DNA of 64,000 bases from Bifidobacterium callitrichos DSM 23973 (GTDB lineage Bacteria > Actinomycetota > Actinomycetes > Actinomycetales > Bifidobacteriaceae), in assembly GCF_000741175.1 (NCBI RefSeq), contig NZ_JGYS01000013.1, positions 1 to 64,000 of the forward strand, in the 5' to 3' direction. Position numbers and translations under genes: made by a program. Positions 7,981 through 16,737 of this stretch are shown piece after piece (within the stretch, counting starts at the first letter, position 1; the number at the start of each line of letters is the position of its first letter). The notes below the pieces were generated by a model, which saw nothing but the letters and a program-made list of their open reading frames with translations, ran no database searches and was not told the DNA's origin.

Positions 7981-10080
7981 GTGCGGTTGGATGACATTTC
8001 GAGGCTGAGGGCCACCCTGCTGAAATGGGCATGGTGGCTCCTCCAAGCCGTCGTATGCACGTGGCTGTCATGGAAGGCCGTGCTTGTCCGATGGGACTTC
8101 GGCCAGCATCTGCCGTTGGACGGATACCGATCGACCCGTGGCCTGTTCGACGACTGGCTGCTCATCCAGTATGCGCAGCTTGACAGGCACTTCCACCCGG
8201 TTTCCGCTTGGGACAAGGCGTTCGCATTGGCGAAGACCATGTCCTTCCCCTACTTCCTCAACGCCGCTCGAGAGCAGGGAATCCCCTACCGTACCGCGTT
8301 CACCGCACTGTACGTCATCGGAGCGTTCCTTGCCACGTTCGGGCTGTGGCGACTATGGCGTCGCCTGACCGCCATACCCAGTCGAAAGGCCGACGAACGC
8401 GGCGTCCGCGGATGGCGGCCGCCCGTCTGGTTCTGGCACCTCGCATTCGTGTTCCTGCTGTTCTCCCCGACCGGCGTCGAGGACGTCTCAGGCATCAGGA
8501 TTTACCGCGAATCGCTGCTTCCGCCGATCGTGATGCTGCTGGCCGGATTGACGATGGCGTTCGTCGCGGGCTTCCTGCCGCGCGCCCGCGCACCGTATGA
8601 CCGTAGGTGGTGGGTGCTGTCGTGGCGTCTGTGCCAGTGGATGGGCCGCTGGGGTCTGCAGATCGTTCTGGCACTGGCCCTTGGAGGCGTGTGGGCGTTC
8701 TTCTGGTTCATCAAGGAATCGAGCGTCTGGCTTGCGCCGATGGCAGGTGCGGCGCTGCTCGCATCCGCCATTGGCATACTGTGTACGGCGTTCCATCGGG
8801 ACGGCAGACATATCGTCGTGCGACTCGTCGCTATGGTGGCGGCTGTTGCCATCGCCGTGACACCGCTGTATGTCTTCGATCAGGGAGACAAGGCGTACCG
8901 TCAGGTCAACATGGACAACTATGGCGTCTCCATCGCCTCCTCACGCACCGAAGGCGAGATCGCCGGCTTCTTCCAGCGTCTGTACAACATCCGCAGCAAG
9001 GATCGCACCATCAAGCAGTGGGCCCCGTGGTCCGTGATCGAACGGGTCTACCAGATCTCGCCAACCTTGCAGTCCGAGCCCGCACTCATGTGGTACATGG
9101 GGGCGGAGGGTTTCCTCGGCTCCGGATCATGGGATGGCACCGCCACCAAGGACATGGGCGTATGGTCCGTGCACTGGGACATCGCCTCGCTGCGCCTCTT
9201 CCGCAACCAGAAGGAGACGCAGAAGTTCTTCCACAAGGTCAATCAGGAGATCGACGCGGCCCATCTGCCGCAGCAGACCGAAGGCTTCACACCGTCTGCC
9301 TCCCTCGGACCGCTCACTTGGGATCAGATATGGAGCCTCAACCCCTCGTTCCAGACGTCGGCGAACAGCGTGCTGTACTGGTACGGCTACAACATCAACG
9401 ACCCGGTGAAGTACGTGTGTTCGACGAACCCCGGTGATGACGCCTCCGTAACACGACACAAACTCGCCAAACGATGCGAGACCGTGGCGAAAACCATCGG
9501 TGAGAAGGTGCCGACCTCGACCAAGGACCCGATGGTCAAGGCGCAGCGCCCGTATGTGGCCCGTGCGAGGGGGATCATCCACGATTATCAGCGGTATGCG
9601 CCGGTATTGGTGAACGCGGGCATCGTCGCTCTAGGTCTTGCCCTGCTGCTCGCTCTGGCATGGCCTCTACGACGCACCAGCCGTGATTGGAATCGCCGAG
9701 GCATGGCGTTATGGGGATTGTTCCTTTCCTTCGGCACCTGCGCCTGCGCGCTGATTCTGGCCACCGCGTGGATCACCTACCCGACCAGCGACGAGCTCAT
9801 GCACCTGCACAGCAAGCTGTACACGGTGGGTATCACCCCGCTGGTGCAGATCCTTGAAGTGGCCGCCTGCCTGTTCCTGCTGCAGAGCATCGCACAGACC
9901 ACGAAACTGATCTGGCGCGGATACACGGCCCGCCTCACCGTGCGGCTTGCGGAATCCCCGATCTGGTGCCAGCCCGTGACGATCGACTGGCCCGTTCCGC
10001 CGGCGCAACCTCGCGAGCGCGCCGGACATCCCAAGCCGCGGAAGGTGCGGAAGGGACGCCGTCATCACCCGAAGCGGTGA
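7981..10080 (+). CDS. Large polytopic membrane protein of unknown function
   Basis: 699 residues from a GTG start with GGGAG 6 nt upstream. Roughly seven hydrophobic segments lie in the first 300 residues and three more after residue 540, flanking a ~230-residue hydrophilic, Trp/Tyr-rich loop that is probably outside the membrane (motifs SRTEGEIAGFFQRLYNIRS, LMWYMGAEGFLGSGSWDG). The tail is strongly basic (KPRKVRKGRRHHPKR), consistent with a cytoplasmic C-terminus. The layout recalls GT-C or DUF2142 envelope proteins but I see no PDE-H or HPPL-Y motif, so no function is assigned. It follows the DUF2142-like/triplet pair on the same strand after about 115 bp. Confidence 0.75.
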   Translation: MRLDDISRLRATLLKWAWWLLQAVVCTWLSWKAVLVRWDFGQHLPLDGYRSTRGLFDDWLLIQYAQLDRHFHPVSAWDKAFALAKTMSFPYFLNAAREQGIPYRTAFTALYVIGAFLATFGLWRLWRRLTAIPSRKADERGVRGWRPPVWFWHLAFVFLLFSPTGVEDVSGIRIYRESLLPPIVMLLAGLTMAFVAGFLPRARAPYDRRWWVLSWRLCQWMGRWGLQIVLALALGGVWAFFWFIKESSVWLAPMAGAALLASAIGILCTAFHRDGRHIVVRLVAMVAAVAIAVTPLYVFDQGDKAYRQVNMDNYGVSIASSRTEGEIAGFFQRLYNIRSKDRTIKQWAPWSVIERVYQISPTLQSEPALMWYMGAEGFLGSGSWDGTATKDMGVWSVHWDIASLRLFRNQKETQKFFHKVNQEIDAAHLPQQTEGFTPSASLGPLTWDQIWSLNPSFQTSANSVLYWYGYNINDPVKYVCSTNPGDDASVTRHKLAKRCETVAKTIGEKVPTSTKDPMVKAQRPYVARARGIIHDYQRYAPVLVNAGIVALGLALLLALAWPLRRTSRDWNRRGMALWGLFLSFGTCACALILATAWITYPTSDELMHLHSKLYTVGITPLVQILEVAACLFLLQSIAQTTKLIWRGYTARLTVRLAESPIWCQPVTIDWPVPPAQPRERAGHPKPRKVRKGRRHHPKR

Positions 10081-10103
10081 CGCTGGAGATGACGCCGTCC
10101 CTA

Positions 10104-10168
10104 TTTTCGGCACATTCATTCGAGCAATCGGAAGTGGCCATGAGCGCCAGCGGAACATGGGGAAAGCT
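10104..10168 (+). pseudogene. Orphan copy of the 5' leader and first codons of the 17490-18992 CAP-type gene
   Basis: 65 bases match the minus-strand stretch 19028-18964 at 59 positions by eye. The match covers the upstream TTTTCGGCACATTCATTCGA motif, the ribosome-binding region, an ATG at 10140 and codons for MSASGTWGKL. Similarity then stops and the frame ends after 27 codons. It reads as the remnant of a deleted or rearranged secreted-protein gene. Confidence 0.65.
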
Positions 10169-10200
10169 CATCGAATCATCCCATCTCGAGGCCTTGCCGA

Positions 10201-12357
10201 TCACACTTGCACGATCTCGATGATGCGCATGGTCTCCGGCCGGCATCGTGGCATCCAGAAGCCGATTCGCTCCAGAGTCCTGCCGGTGATGGTGGAATCT
10301 CCGATGGGTCCGTTCGGATTGAACTCCTCCAAGGCCGCACCATCCACCGGACGGGGGCCGGACCAGCGCAGACGGTACTCGGCGGACGGTTCCAGTCCCG
10401 GAACGCGTAGCCAGACACCGCGGTTGGAGGAGGATTCATCGACCTGGACGTGTGCGATGACCGCCCGTCGGCCATCACGTTCGCTTACTCCGTATGCGTA
10501 TACCGAAGGATCGGGGATATCCAGTCTCCTCACGATTCCATTGTGCAGCAGCGTCCGATTGGCCTTGAACCATGCAATCCAAGCGGCCAGCTGGGAGAGA
10601 TCACCCTCGGATGCCTGCATGATGTTCCACTCGATGCCGAATCCGTAGAACACTGCGGTCGCGGCGCGGAACGGCAGCGAGTACGTTCGTCCGCTTTGAT
10701 GGGAGGTGGGTGCCGATACGTGGGCGCCCATATACTCTGGCGCGATATTCTGCACGGTCCAGCGCTGGATGCGCTGGCGGCTCAAAGCGTCGGTCATGTC
10801 TGAGGTCCATACGCGGGATACGTGTTCGATGACGCCGAGGTCGATTCTTCCTCCGCCTGACGCGCAGGACTCCCATTGGATGGAGGGGAATCGTTCTCGC
10901 AGTTCGTCGAGCAGCCGATAATAGGCCTGCGTCTGTCGGTGTACGGCGGCAGCGCCGCCGCGTGTGTTGGATCCCGCTTCGTTGAGGTCGCGATTATGGT
11001 CCCATTTGACATAATCGACCGGATTGGCCGTCAACACCGTACTTATTGCCTCGAGAACATGCGCATAGGCATGCGGGTTGGTCAGATCAAGTACGTACTG
11101 GTTGCGGAACGGGAGAGGAAGCCGATCCGAGGCCTGCATCACCCAGTCCGGGTGGGCACGGTATAGGTCGGAATCCTGATTGATCATCTCAGGCTCGAAC
11201 CACAGTCCGAACTGCATGCCGAGACCATGCACGAGTTCCGTCAGCGGACGCAGGCCGTTGGGCCATACCGTCGGATCGACCCACCAGTCGCCGAGACCTG
11301 CGTGGTCGTCTCTCCGTAGATGGAACCAGCCATCGTCCAGCACATATCGTTCCACGCCGATGGCCGCTGCTCGTCGAGCGATTTCCGCCAGTGTGTCGAA
11401 ATCATGGTCCATATACACGGCTTCCCAGACGTTAAGGGTGACCGGCTGCATGTCGGGATGAGAGGCCAGCCCTCGTTGCCATGTATGCAGGCTCTGCGCG
11501 ATGCCGTCCAGTCCTTGGTCGGAAGTGGAGACGACGACCCAAGGCGTCTCATATGAATCGCCTTGGCCGAGCATGATCTCACCGGGCAGCAGCTGCTCTC
11601 CGGCGTAGATGGCCGTCCCGTCCTCACAGGTGCGGTCCACGGCCAGCACGCTGTTGCCGCTCCATGCGGGCTGTACTGAAATCACCGAGCCCGATCCGAA
11701 TCCGAATCCCGGCGTTCCGGCGATGAGTGCGCATCCCTCATAGGACGGTTTGCCGCGGCGGCCCTCCTTCGTCCAGGTGCCGTCCGCAACGGTATGGCGC
11801 TGGGGTTGTCGTTCGTTTTCGTGACGGCCGGTGAAGTCCATGAATTCGGTCTGGTTGTCCGATAACGGTATGCGAACCTCCAGTCCCTCGATCACATAGG
11901 TGCCGGGGCAGATGTTCGTCAGCCGGTGACGGATTCGTAGCGATCCACCAATCAAAGGTTCAACGGTGGTCTGCAACTGCAGTCCGGCGGACCGGTCTTC
12001 CGCCGTAAAGACGAGGACGCCGTTTTCGACGGCAGGATCATCGATCAACGTGAAGCGGGTGGACCAGTCCACTCCATCGGTGACATCCGCAGTCTGCGAC
12101 ATGATGCGGTATCCCCGCAGAGCTGGACGTGCACAGGATCCATGCGATGGCTCATTCAGCAGACTTGACAGGCGCAGCGAAGGCTCGGCGACCTGCTTGG
12201 ACGCGGATTTGGGATTAGGCGCAATCGGGTCGATCCCGTCCGTATCGGCAGCGGGGAAGACGGCGATCACCGCAGGCAGCGGGTCTCCAACATGGGCATC
12301 CGTGAACGCCATTCGTGTTGCAGACTGGTTCGAGTTGATTGATTCAGGGAATAGCAT
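10201..12357 (-). CDS. Alpha-galactosidase, glycoside hydrolase family 36
   Basis: 718 residues, the usual length for bacterial GH36 enzymes. An N-terminal beta-sandwich (about 1-320) precedes a TIM barrel with the family motifs VLDDGWFHLRRDDHAGLGDW, GLWFEPEMINQDSDLY, VKWDHNRDLNEAG (Asp453, predicted nucleophile) and WTSDMTDALSRQRIQRWT (Asp520, predicted acid/base, 67 residues on, as in characterised members). CASGGGRIDLG is also present. It should remove terminal alpha-1,6-galactose from melibiose, raffinose and stachyose. No signal peptide, so it acts in the cytoplasm on sugars imported by the ABC system encoded just upstream. ATG with AAGGA 5 nt upstream. It is the last gene of the operon. 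Confidence 0.93.
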   Translation of the reverse strand: MLFPESINSNQSATRMAFTDAHVGDPLPAVIAVFPAADTDGIDPIAPNPKSASKQVAEPSLRLSSLLNEPSHGSCARPALRGYRIMSQTADVTDGVDWSTRFTLIDDPAVENGVLVFTAEDRSAGLQLQTTVEPLIGGSLRIRHRLTNICPGTYVIEGLEVRIPLSDNQTEFMDFTGRHENERQPQRHTVADGTWTKEGRRGKPSYEGCALIAGTPGFGFGSGSVISVQPAWSGNSVLAVDRTCEDGTAIYAGEQLLPGEIMLGQGDSYETPWVVVSTSDQGLDGIAQSLHTWQRGLASHPDMQPVTLNVWEAVYMDHDFDTLAEIARRAAAIGVERYVLDDGWFHLRRDDHAGLGDWWVDPTVWPNGLRPLTELVHGLGMQFGLWFEPEMINQDSDLYRAHPDWVMQASDRLPLPFRNQYVLDLTNPHAYAHVLEAISTVLTANPVDYVKWDHNRDLNEAGSNTRGGAAAVHRQTQAYYRLLDELRERFPSIQWESCASGGGRIDLGVIEHVSRVWTSDMTDALSRQRIQRWTVQNIAPEYMGAHVSAPTSHQSGRTYSLPFRAATAVFYGFGIEWNIMQASEGDLSQLAAWIAWFKANRTLLHNGIVRRLDIPDPSVYAYGVSERDGRRAVIAHVQVDESSSNRGVWLRVPGLEPSAEYRLRWSGPRPVDGAALEEFNPNGPIGDSTITGRTLERIGFWMPRCRPETMRIIEIVQV

Positions 12358-12390
12358 GATAGTCCTTGTCCGTTCGGATTCGTGCTCCTG

Positions 12391-13257
12391 CTATTTTTCG
12401 ACGCCGGCCACCATGCCTGCGATGAAGTACTTCTGCAGGAACAGGTAGACGATGACGATCGGCAGGGCGGCGATGAGCGCGGCGGCGGCGCCGACACCGA
12501 GGTTGCTGGATTGCATGGCGAAGAACGAGGCGACTCGCGGTGCGATCAGCTGCTTGTCGGGATCGCTGAGCAAGTAGTTCGACAATGCGTATTCGTTCCA
12601 CACGCCGACGCTGGTCATGATGACCACGGTTGCGGTCACGGGCTTGAGCAGGGGGAGTATGAGCTTGAAGAAGATGACGAACCTGTTTGCTCCGTCGATC
12701 ATGCCGGCCTCGTCAATGGAACGGGGAATCGCCTTGATGAACGCCGTGTATAGGAAGATCGCCAAAGGCAGGTTGCCGGCGACCGTCACCAGCACCACTC
12801 CCCATCGGGTGTTCACTCCGTTGATGTCGACAAGCAGACTGTACAGGGGTACCAGAATGCTCAAGGGTGGGATCATCATCAGTGAGAGGATGCCGCCGGC
12901 GACGAGTTTGTTGCCCTTGGTGTTGCGGCGCGCAAGCGGATAGGCGGCGGTGGCTCCGAGCAGGCAGACGAGTGCCGTGCTGCATAGGGTCACGATGGCG
13001 CTGTTGCCGACGGCACGCAGGATGCCACCCTCCTCGATGGCCTGCGTGAAATTGCTCCACTGGATGTCGTGCAGGCGGGGAACCAACGTGCTGGACATGT
13101 CGCTGGCCGGTTTGCTGGCCGCACAGATGGCCAGCCAGAATGGCAGCAGCTGCGCCACGACCATGATGGCCAGAAACAGGTATATCAGTGCACGTCCGAG
13201 CGGTTTGCCGGTCTTCGGCTTGCTGCCGGTGCTCGATGCGAAGGATGCCGATGTCAT
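12391..13257 (-). CDS. Sugar ABC transporter permease, MalG type
   Basis: 288 residues with six membrane segments and the permease coupling motif AIPRSIDEAGMIDGANRFVIF before the last segments. Start chosen at 13257, one base after the stop of the MalF-type gene (TGA-A-ATG), with GGGAG just upstream; this spacing implies translational coupling. It forms the transmembrane channel with the neighbouring permease. No ATPase gene is present in this cluster, so a shared MsmK-type ATPase encoded elsewhere is expected, as is common for bifidobacterial oligosaccharide importers. The alpha-galactosidase 33 bp downstream points to alpha-galactosides as substrate. Confidence 0.92.
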   Translation of the reverse strand: MTSASFASSTGSKPKTGKPLGRALIYLFLAIMVVAQLLPFWLAICAASKPASDMSSTLVPRLHDIQWSNFTQAIEEGGILRAVGNSAIVTLCSTALVCLLGATAAYPLARRNTKGNKLVAGGILSLMMIPPLSILVPLYSLLVDINGVNTRWGVVLVTVAGNLPLAIFLYTAFIKAIPRSIDEAGMIDGANRFVIFFKLILPLLKPVTATVVIMTSVGVWNEYALSNYLLSDPDKQLIAPRVASFFAMQSSNLGVGAAAALIAALPIVIVYLFLQKYFIAGMVAGVEK

Positions 13258-13258
13258 T

Positions 13259-14167
13259 TCAGGACTCCCATCCAAGACGATCCAGGCCCTTGTTCAGCAG
13301 GGCGGTGACGATGACGATGATCAGGAAGAGGACCACGCCGATTGCCGAGGCGTATCCGGCGTTCTGGTTGCTGAAATACGTCAGGCCGATGTACGTGGAT
13401 ACCGAGTTGGTTGAGTACCCGGGGCCGCCGCCGGTGAGCACCTGGATCACGTCGTACAGCTTGAGGCCGCCGATGAGATTGAGTACCACGGAGGTGGAGA
13501 AGGCCGGCATGAGCATCGGCAGCGTGATGTTCCAGAACAGTTTCCATCCGCTCGCCCCGTCTAGGCTGGCCGCCTCCATGACCTCTTGGTTGATGCCCTG
13601 AAGGCCTGCGAGGTAGATGATCATCGAGGTGCCGACATACTGGAACGAGTTCACGATCACGATGATGGCCACGGAGATGTGGGGATTGTCGAACCACACC
13701 ACCTTCTCGAAGCCGAGCGCGACCATGAGCGTGTTCAGGGCGCCCTGCTGGTACTGGAAGATGAAGTAGTACATGGTGCCCATGATGACCGCGGAGATCA
13801 GGGCGGGCAGGTAGACGATGGCGCGGATGATGTTCCGCCCTCGGATCTTCGTGTTCAGCAGCAGTGCAAGGGCGAGGCCCATGATCTGCTGGATGATGGT
13901 GCTGCCGACGCCGTAGATGAACGTGTTGATCAGGACGGTGCGGAAGTTCTCATCCTTGAGCATCGTGGCATAGTTGCTCAGTCCCACGAACGTTTTGACG
14001 GGATTGTATCCGTCCCAGTTCGTCAGGGACAGGGCGAACCCGGAGATAAGGGGGTAGAGCGTGAAGATGATGAGGATGAGCAGTGCGGGGACGTAGAACA
14101 GGTTGATGCCTGCGCCGCGGAGGGACCGCCGCCCGGAGCGGACGGCGGTGCGGTTCGATTTAGCCAT
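13259..14167 (-). CDS. Sugar ABC transporter permease, MalF type
   Basis: 302 residues. A basic N-terminus (SNRTAVRSGRRSLRG) leads into six membrane segments; the coupling loop reads GINQEVMEAASLDGASGWKLF. Typical of CUT1 oligosaccharide permeases (MalF/UgpA/RafF-like). It pairs with the MalG-type permease encoded immediately downstream and with the lipoprotein encoded upstream. ATG at 14167 with AAAGGC 5 nt before it. The substrate is inferred from the operon (alpha-galactosides), not from the sequence of this protein. Confidence 0.92.
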   Translation of the reverse strand: MAKSNRTAVRSGRRSLRGAGINLFYVPALLILIIFTLYPLISGFALSLTNWDGYNPVKTFVGLSNYATMLKDENFRTVLINTFIYGVGSTIIQQIMGLALALLLNTKIRGRNIIRAIVYLPALISAVIMGTMYYFIFQYQQGALNTLMVALGFEKVVWFDNPHISVAIIVIVNSFQYVGTSMIIYLAGLQGINQEVMEAASLDGASGWKLFWNITLPMLMPAFSTSVVLNLIGGLKLYDVIQVLTGGGPGYSTNSVSTYIGLTYFSNQNAGYASAIGVVLFLIIVIVTALLNKGLDRLGWES

Positions 14168-14198
14168 GGTATGCCTTTGTTGTGTGATGTCTCTGGGT

Positions 14199-15452
14199 TC
14201 AGCTGTTCTGCCCGTACAGGCTGTCGAACGCCGTCTTCATCTGGCTGGCCGCGCCCTTCGGATCGGACTGACCGGTGATCAGACCGTCGGTGGTGGTGGT
14301 CAGGGTGCTCCACATGCCGTTCGGCAGGTAGACGCGATCGAACACCGGAACAGTTGTCGTCTTCTTGTCGGTGACCCAGGTCTTGTAGCTGTCGGCAAGC
14401 TGGCCGATGTTCATTTCGACGTCGTCGAAGACGGGCGCGTTGCTGGTGGTGTCGGACAGCTTCTTCATGTTCTCGGGCTGCGCCATGAAATCGAGCAGCT
14501 TGAGTGCGGTCTCCTTGCTCTTGCTCGTCTTCGAGACGCCGATGGCGTAGTCCTCGGCGCTGATCAGATACGGATCGCCGGTCTCGGACGGGTACGGCAT
14601 GAATCCGAGCTTTGCGTCGGGGTTGTAGTTCTCGACGCTCTGGACGAGGCTGTTGGGCTGGAATCCGAATGCGCAGTCATCGGTAGCGATGAGCTTGGCG
14701 ACGTCGTCCGCGGTTGCCGACGTGTAATCGACGTTGAAGTACTTCTTGCGGGCCCACTCGTAAACCGGGGTCACGGCCTCGGCGTACTTGTCCGTGTCGA
14801 ACGTGCCGTCCTTCAGCTTCTGAAGTTCCTGCTCGGAGTACATGCCGGAAGCCATGTAGTCCACAATGTCTCCGGAGGTCCAATTCTCCTTGCCTGAGGC
14901 GGCGAGACATGTCGCTCCTGCGGCGGTGACCTTGTCGCAGGCTGCGGCGAAGTCGTCCCAAGTCGTGATCGTCGTGGGATCCACGCCGGCCTTGTCGAGA
15001 ACGGTTTTGTTGTAGACGATGCCGGTGATCGCGGCATCAAGCGGCAGCGCGTAGAAGGACTTGTCGTCCTTGCGGATGGCGGAATCAAGCGTGTCGTTCA
15101 TACGCTTGGCCCAATCTCGGTCCTGCAGGGGCTCGAGGAAGTTGGCGTATCGATCGCGGCTCCAGCCGTGGGTGTTCCACATGTCCGGAGCATTCTTTGC
15201 CGCCAAGCGAACCTTCAGGTCGGATTCGTAGGAGTTCGTGCCGGGCACGAGCGTGACCTTGACGCCGGGATTCTCCTTCTCGAACGCCTCGACCACCGAG
15301 GTCATGGCCTTGAGCTGCTTCGAGCCGGTAGCCATTCCGGTCATGAATTCGATCTCATTCCCCGAGGACGATGTGGAGGAACCGCAGGCTCCCAATCCCG
15401 CGACCATCACAAGGCCACAAGCTGCTGCTGCGATCTTCTTGACGTTGTTCAT
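14199..15452 (-). CDS. Extracellular sugar-binding lipoprotein of an ABC importer
   Basis: 417 residues. Lipoprotein signal peptide MNNVKKIAAAACGLVMVAGL with lipobox GLGAC (Cys23), then a Ser-rich spacer and a family-1 solute-binding fold (EFMTGMATGSKQLKAMTSVV, VEAFEKENPGVKVTLVPG, NAPDMWNTHGW, PLDAAITGIVYNKTVLDKAG, SAEDYAIGVSKTSKSKETAL). It captures the sugar outside the membrane and delivers it to the two permeases encoded downstream. First gene of the operon, divergent from a LacI-type regulator, with palindromic operator candidates in between. Binding of raffinose-type sugars is inferred from the GH36 enzyme in the same operon. Confidence 0.92.
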   Translation of the reverse strand: MNNVKKIAAAACGLVMVAGLGACGSSTSSSGNEIEFMTGMATGSKQLKAMTSVVEAFEKENPGVKVTLVPGTNSYESDLKVRLAAKNAPDMWNTHGWSRDRYANFLEPLQDRDWAKRMNDTLDSAIRKDDKSFYALPLDAAITGIVYNKTVLDKAGVDPTTITTWDDFAAACDKVTAAGATCLAASGKENWTSGDIVDYMASGMYSEQELQKLKDGTFDTDKYAEAVTPVYEWARKKYFNVDYTSATADDVAKLIATDDCAFGFQPNSLVQSVENYNPDAKLGFMPYPSETGDPYLISAEDYAIGVSKTSKSKETALKLLDFMAQPENMKKLSDTTSNAPVFDDVEMNIGQLADSYKTWVTDKKTTTVPVFDRVYLPNGMWSTLTTTTDGLITGQSDPKGAASQMKTAFDSLYGQNS

Positions 15453-15547
15453 TTGTCGCTCCTTTGCTTCCTGATGCGTTTCGTCGCCATGGCTGCATCC
15501 CGCCTCACCTTGTCTCCATCATCGGCGACAACACATAGCTTACTCGT

Positions 15548-15561
15548 GTAACTAAGGTTAC
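15548..15561. promoter_or_regulatory. Candidate LacI-family operator, sugar-operon side
   Basis: GTAAC-TAAG-GTTAC, a perfect five-base inverted repeat, about 95 bp upstream of the binding-protein gene. It has the same GTAAC/GTTAC half-sites as the stronger palindrome at 15628-15645. Confidence 0.55.
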
Positions 15562-15612
15562 GCAAAATGTCTCACACAAACCTTTTAGTCACAATAGACA
15601 CGCCGATAATAT

Positions 15613-15645
15613 GGTTACGGGAATAACAGGTTACATGCGTAACCT
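15613..15645. promoter_or_regulatory. Candidate LacI-family operators, regulator side
   Basis: AGGTTACATGCGTAACCT (15628-15645) is an inverted repeat with seven-base arms. Just upstream, GGTTACGGGAATAACAG (15613-15629) is a weaker copy with the same half-sites. Both lie upstream of the regulator gene and overlap its predicted promoter, which suggests autoregulation as well as control of the divergent operon. Confidence 0.6.
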
Positions 15646-15658
15646 ATTGGTGTAGTAT
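15631..15658 (+). promoter_or_regulatory. Predicted promoter of the LacI-type regulator
   Basis: TTACAT (15631-15636) and TAGTAT (15653-15658) with 16-bp spacing resemble a sigma-70 promoter. The -35 element lies inside the palindromic operator, so repressor binding would block it. Confidence 0.4.
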
Positions 15659-15718
15659 GGCTATGTCGGAAGATGTCGGCGCGATGTACCGTCACGCAAA
15701 TCCATGGAGGTTGCACAA

Positions 15719-16717
15719 TTGGGCTCAATGAAGCAGCGCAGCAGGATAACACGGGCCGACGTGGCGCGTCTGGCCAACGTGTCAACGGCCTCGGTCAGCT
15801 ATGTGCTCAACGGAGTGCCGAACAAGGTGTCCGAAGAGACCGCCCAGCGCATCTGGCATGCGGCCGACATACTGGGATACCGCCCGAGTGCGTTCGCTCG
15901 CGCGCTCAAGACCGGATCCTCCAAGACATTCGGCGTCATCGTTCCGGACTTCTCGAACCCCTACTTTGCGAGTCTGAATGATGAAATAGAGTCGGCGGCG
16001 TCCGAACACGGCTATTCCATCATCTTTGTCAGTTCGCACGGTGACGCCGAGATCGAGCGCGCCTGCATTGAAAAGCTGAAGAACCGTGACGTCGATACGA
16101 TTTTTACGTCTTCGGCATTGAGCAACGACGAGCTTGCCAGTCTCGATCAACAGTACTGCCGACTCGTGTTCCTCGATCACACCATCGTGACGCCCGGTGT
16201 CAAGTGCATCTCCACCGATTTCGAGAAAGCCGTATCCGTGATGATCTCCCATCTGTTCGGGCACGGGTACACCGACATAGCCTTCCTGTTCGGCGGCAAT
16301 GATTATTCCGATGCGAGAGTGCAAGGATGGCTGAAGACGTTCCAAGAGGCGGGGGTGCCGGCCGGTCCGATTGTCAACTCCGGGTTCACCAGAGAGGGAG
16401 GCTATCAAGCAACTCTCACTTTGCTGGATTCGGACAAAAGGCCCTCGGCCCTGTTCGCCGCATCCGATCTGGAAGCCATAGGGGCCCTGCGCGCACTACA
16501 CGAACGTCATATCAGAGTGCCGGAGGACATGCCCATCGTTTCATTCGACGGAAGCATTGATACGTTGTACTCCATCCCGCAGCTGACCACCATGCAGCAG
16601 GACACTCGAGCAGTCGCCCGCCATGCTGTTGCGGCCGCACTTGATCCGGACAACGTTCCCGACGTGACGCTTATCGATCCCAAGCTGGTTATTGGACGTT
16701 CATGCGGATGCCGTTGA
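15719..16717 (+). CDS. LacI-family transcriptional regulator of the alpha-galactoside operon
   Basis: 332 residues from a TTG at 15719, chosen because GGAGG (15706-15710) sits 8 nt upstream; the ATG at 15704 overlaps that site and the ATG at 15728 is far from it. The N-terminal helix-turn-helix and hinge are typical (RADVARLANVSTASVSYVLNG; ...ETAQRIWHAADILGYRPSAFA), followed by a periplasmic-binding-protein-like sensor domain (FGVIVPDFSNPYFASL; CISTDFEKAV; DMPIVSFDG; TTMQQDTRAVARHAV). It probably represses the divergent binding-protein/permease/GH36 operon in the absence of an alpha-galactoside and binds the GGTTAC palindromes between the two genes. Confidence 0.9.
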   Translation: MGSMKQRSRITRADVARLANVSTASVSYVLNGVPNKVSEETAQRIWHAADILGYRPSAFARALKTGSSKTFGVIVPDFSNPYFASLNDEIESAASEHGYSIIFVSSHGDAEIERACIEKLKNRDVDTIFTSSALSNDELASLDQQYCRLVFLDHTIVTPGVKCISTDFEKAVSVMISHLFGHGYTDIAFLFGGNDYSDARVQGWLKTFQEAGVPAGPIVNSGFTREGGYQATLTLLDSDKRPSALFAASDLEAIGALRALHERHIRVPEDMPIVSFDGSIDTLYSIPQLTTMQQDTRAVARHAVAAALDPDNVPDVTLIDPKLVIGRSCGCR

Positions 16718-16737
16718 TTGATTCCCCGGCGTGGGGT

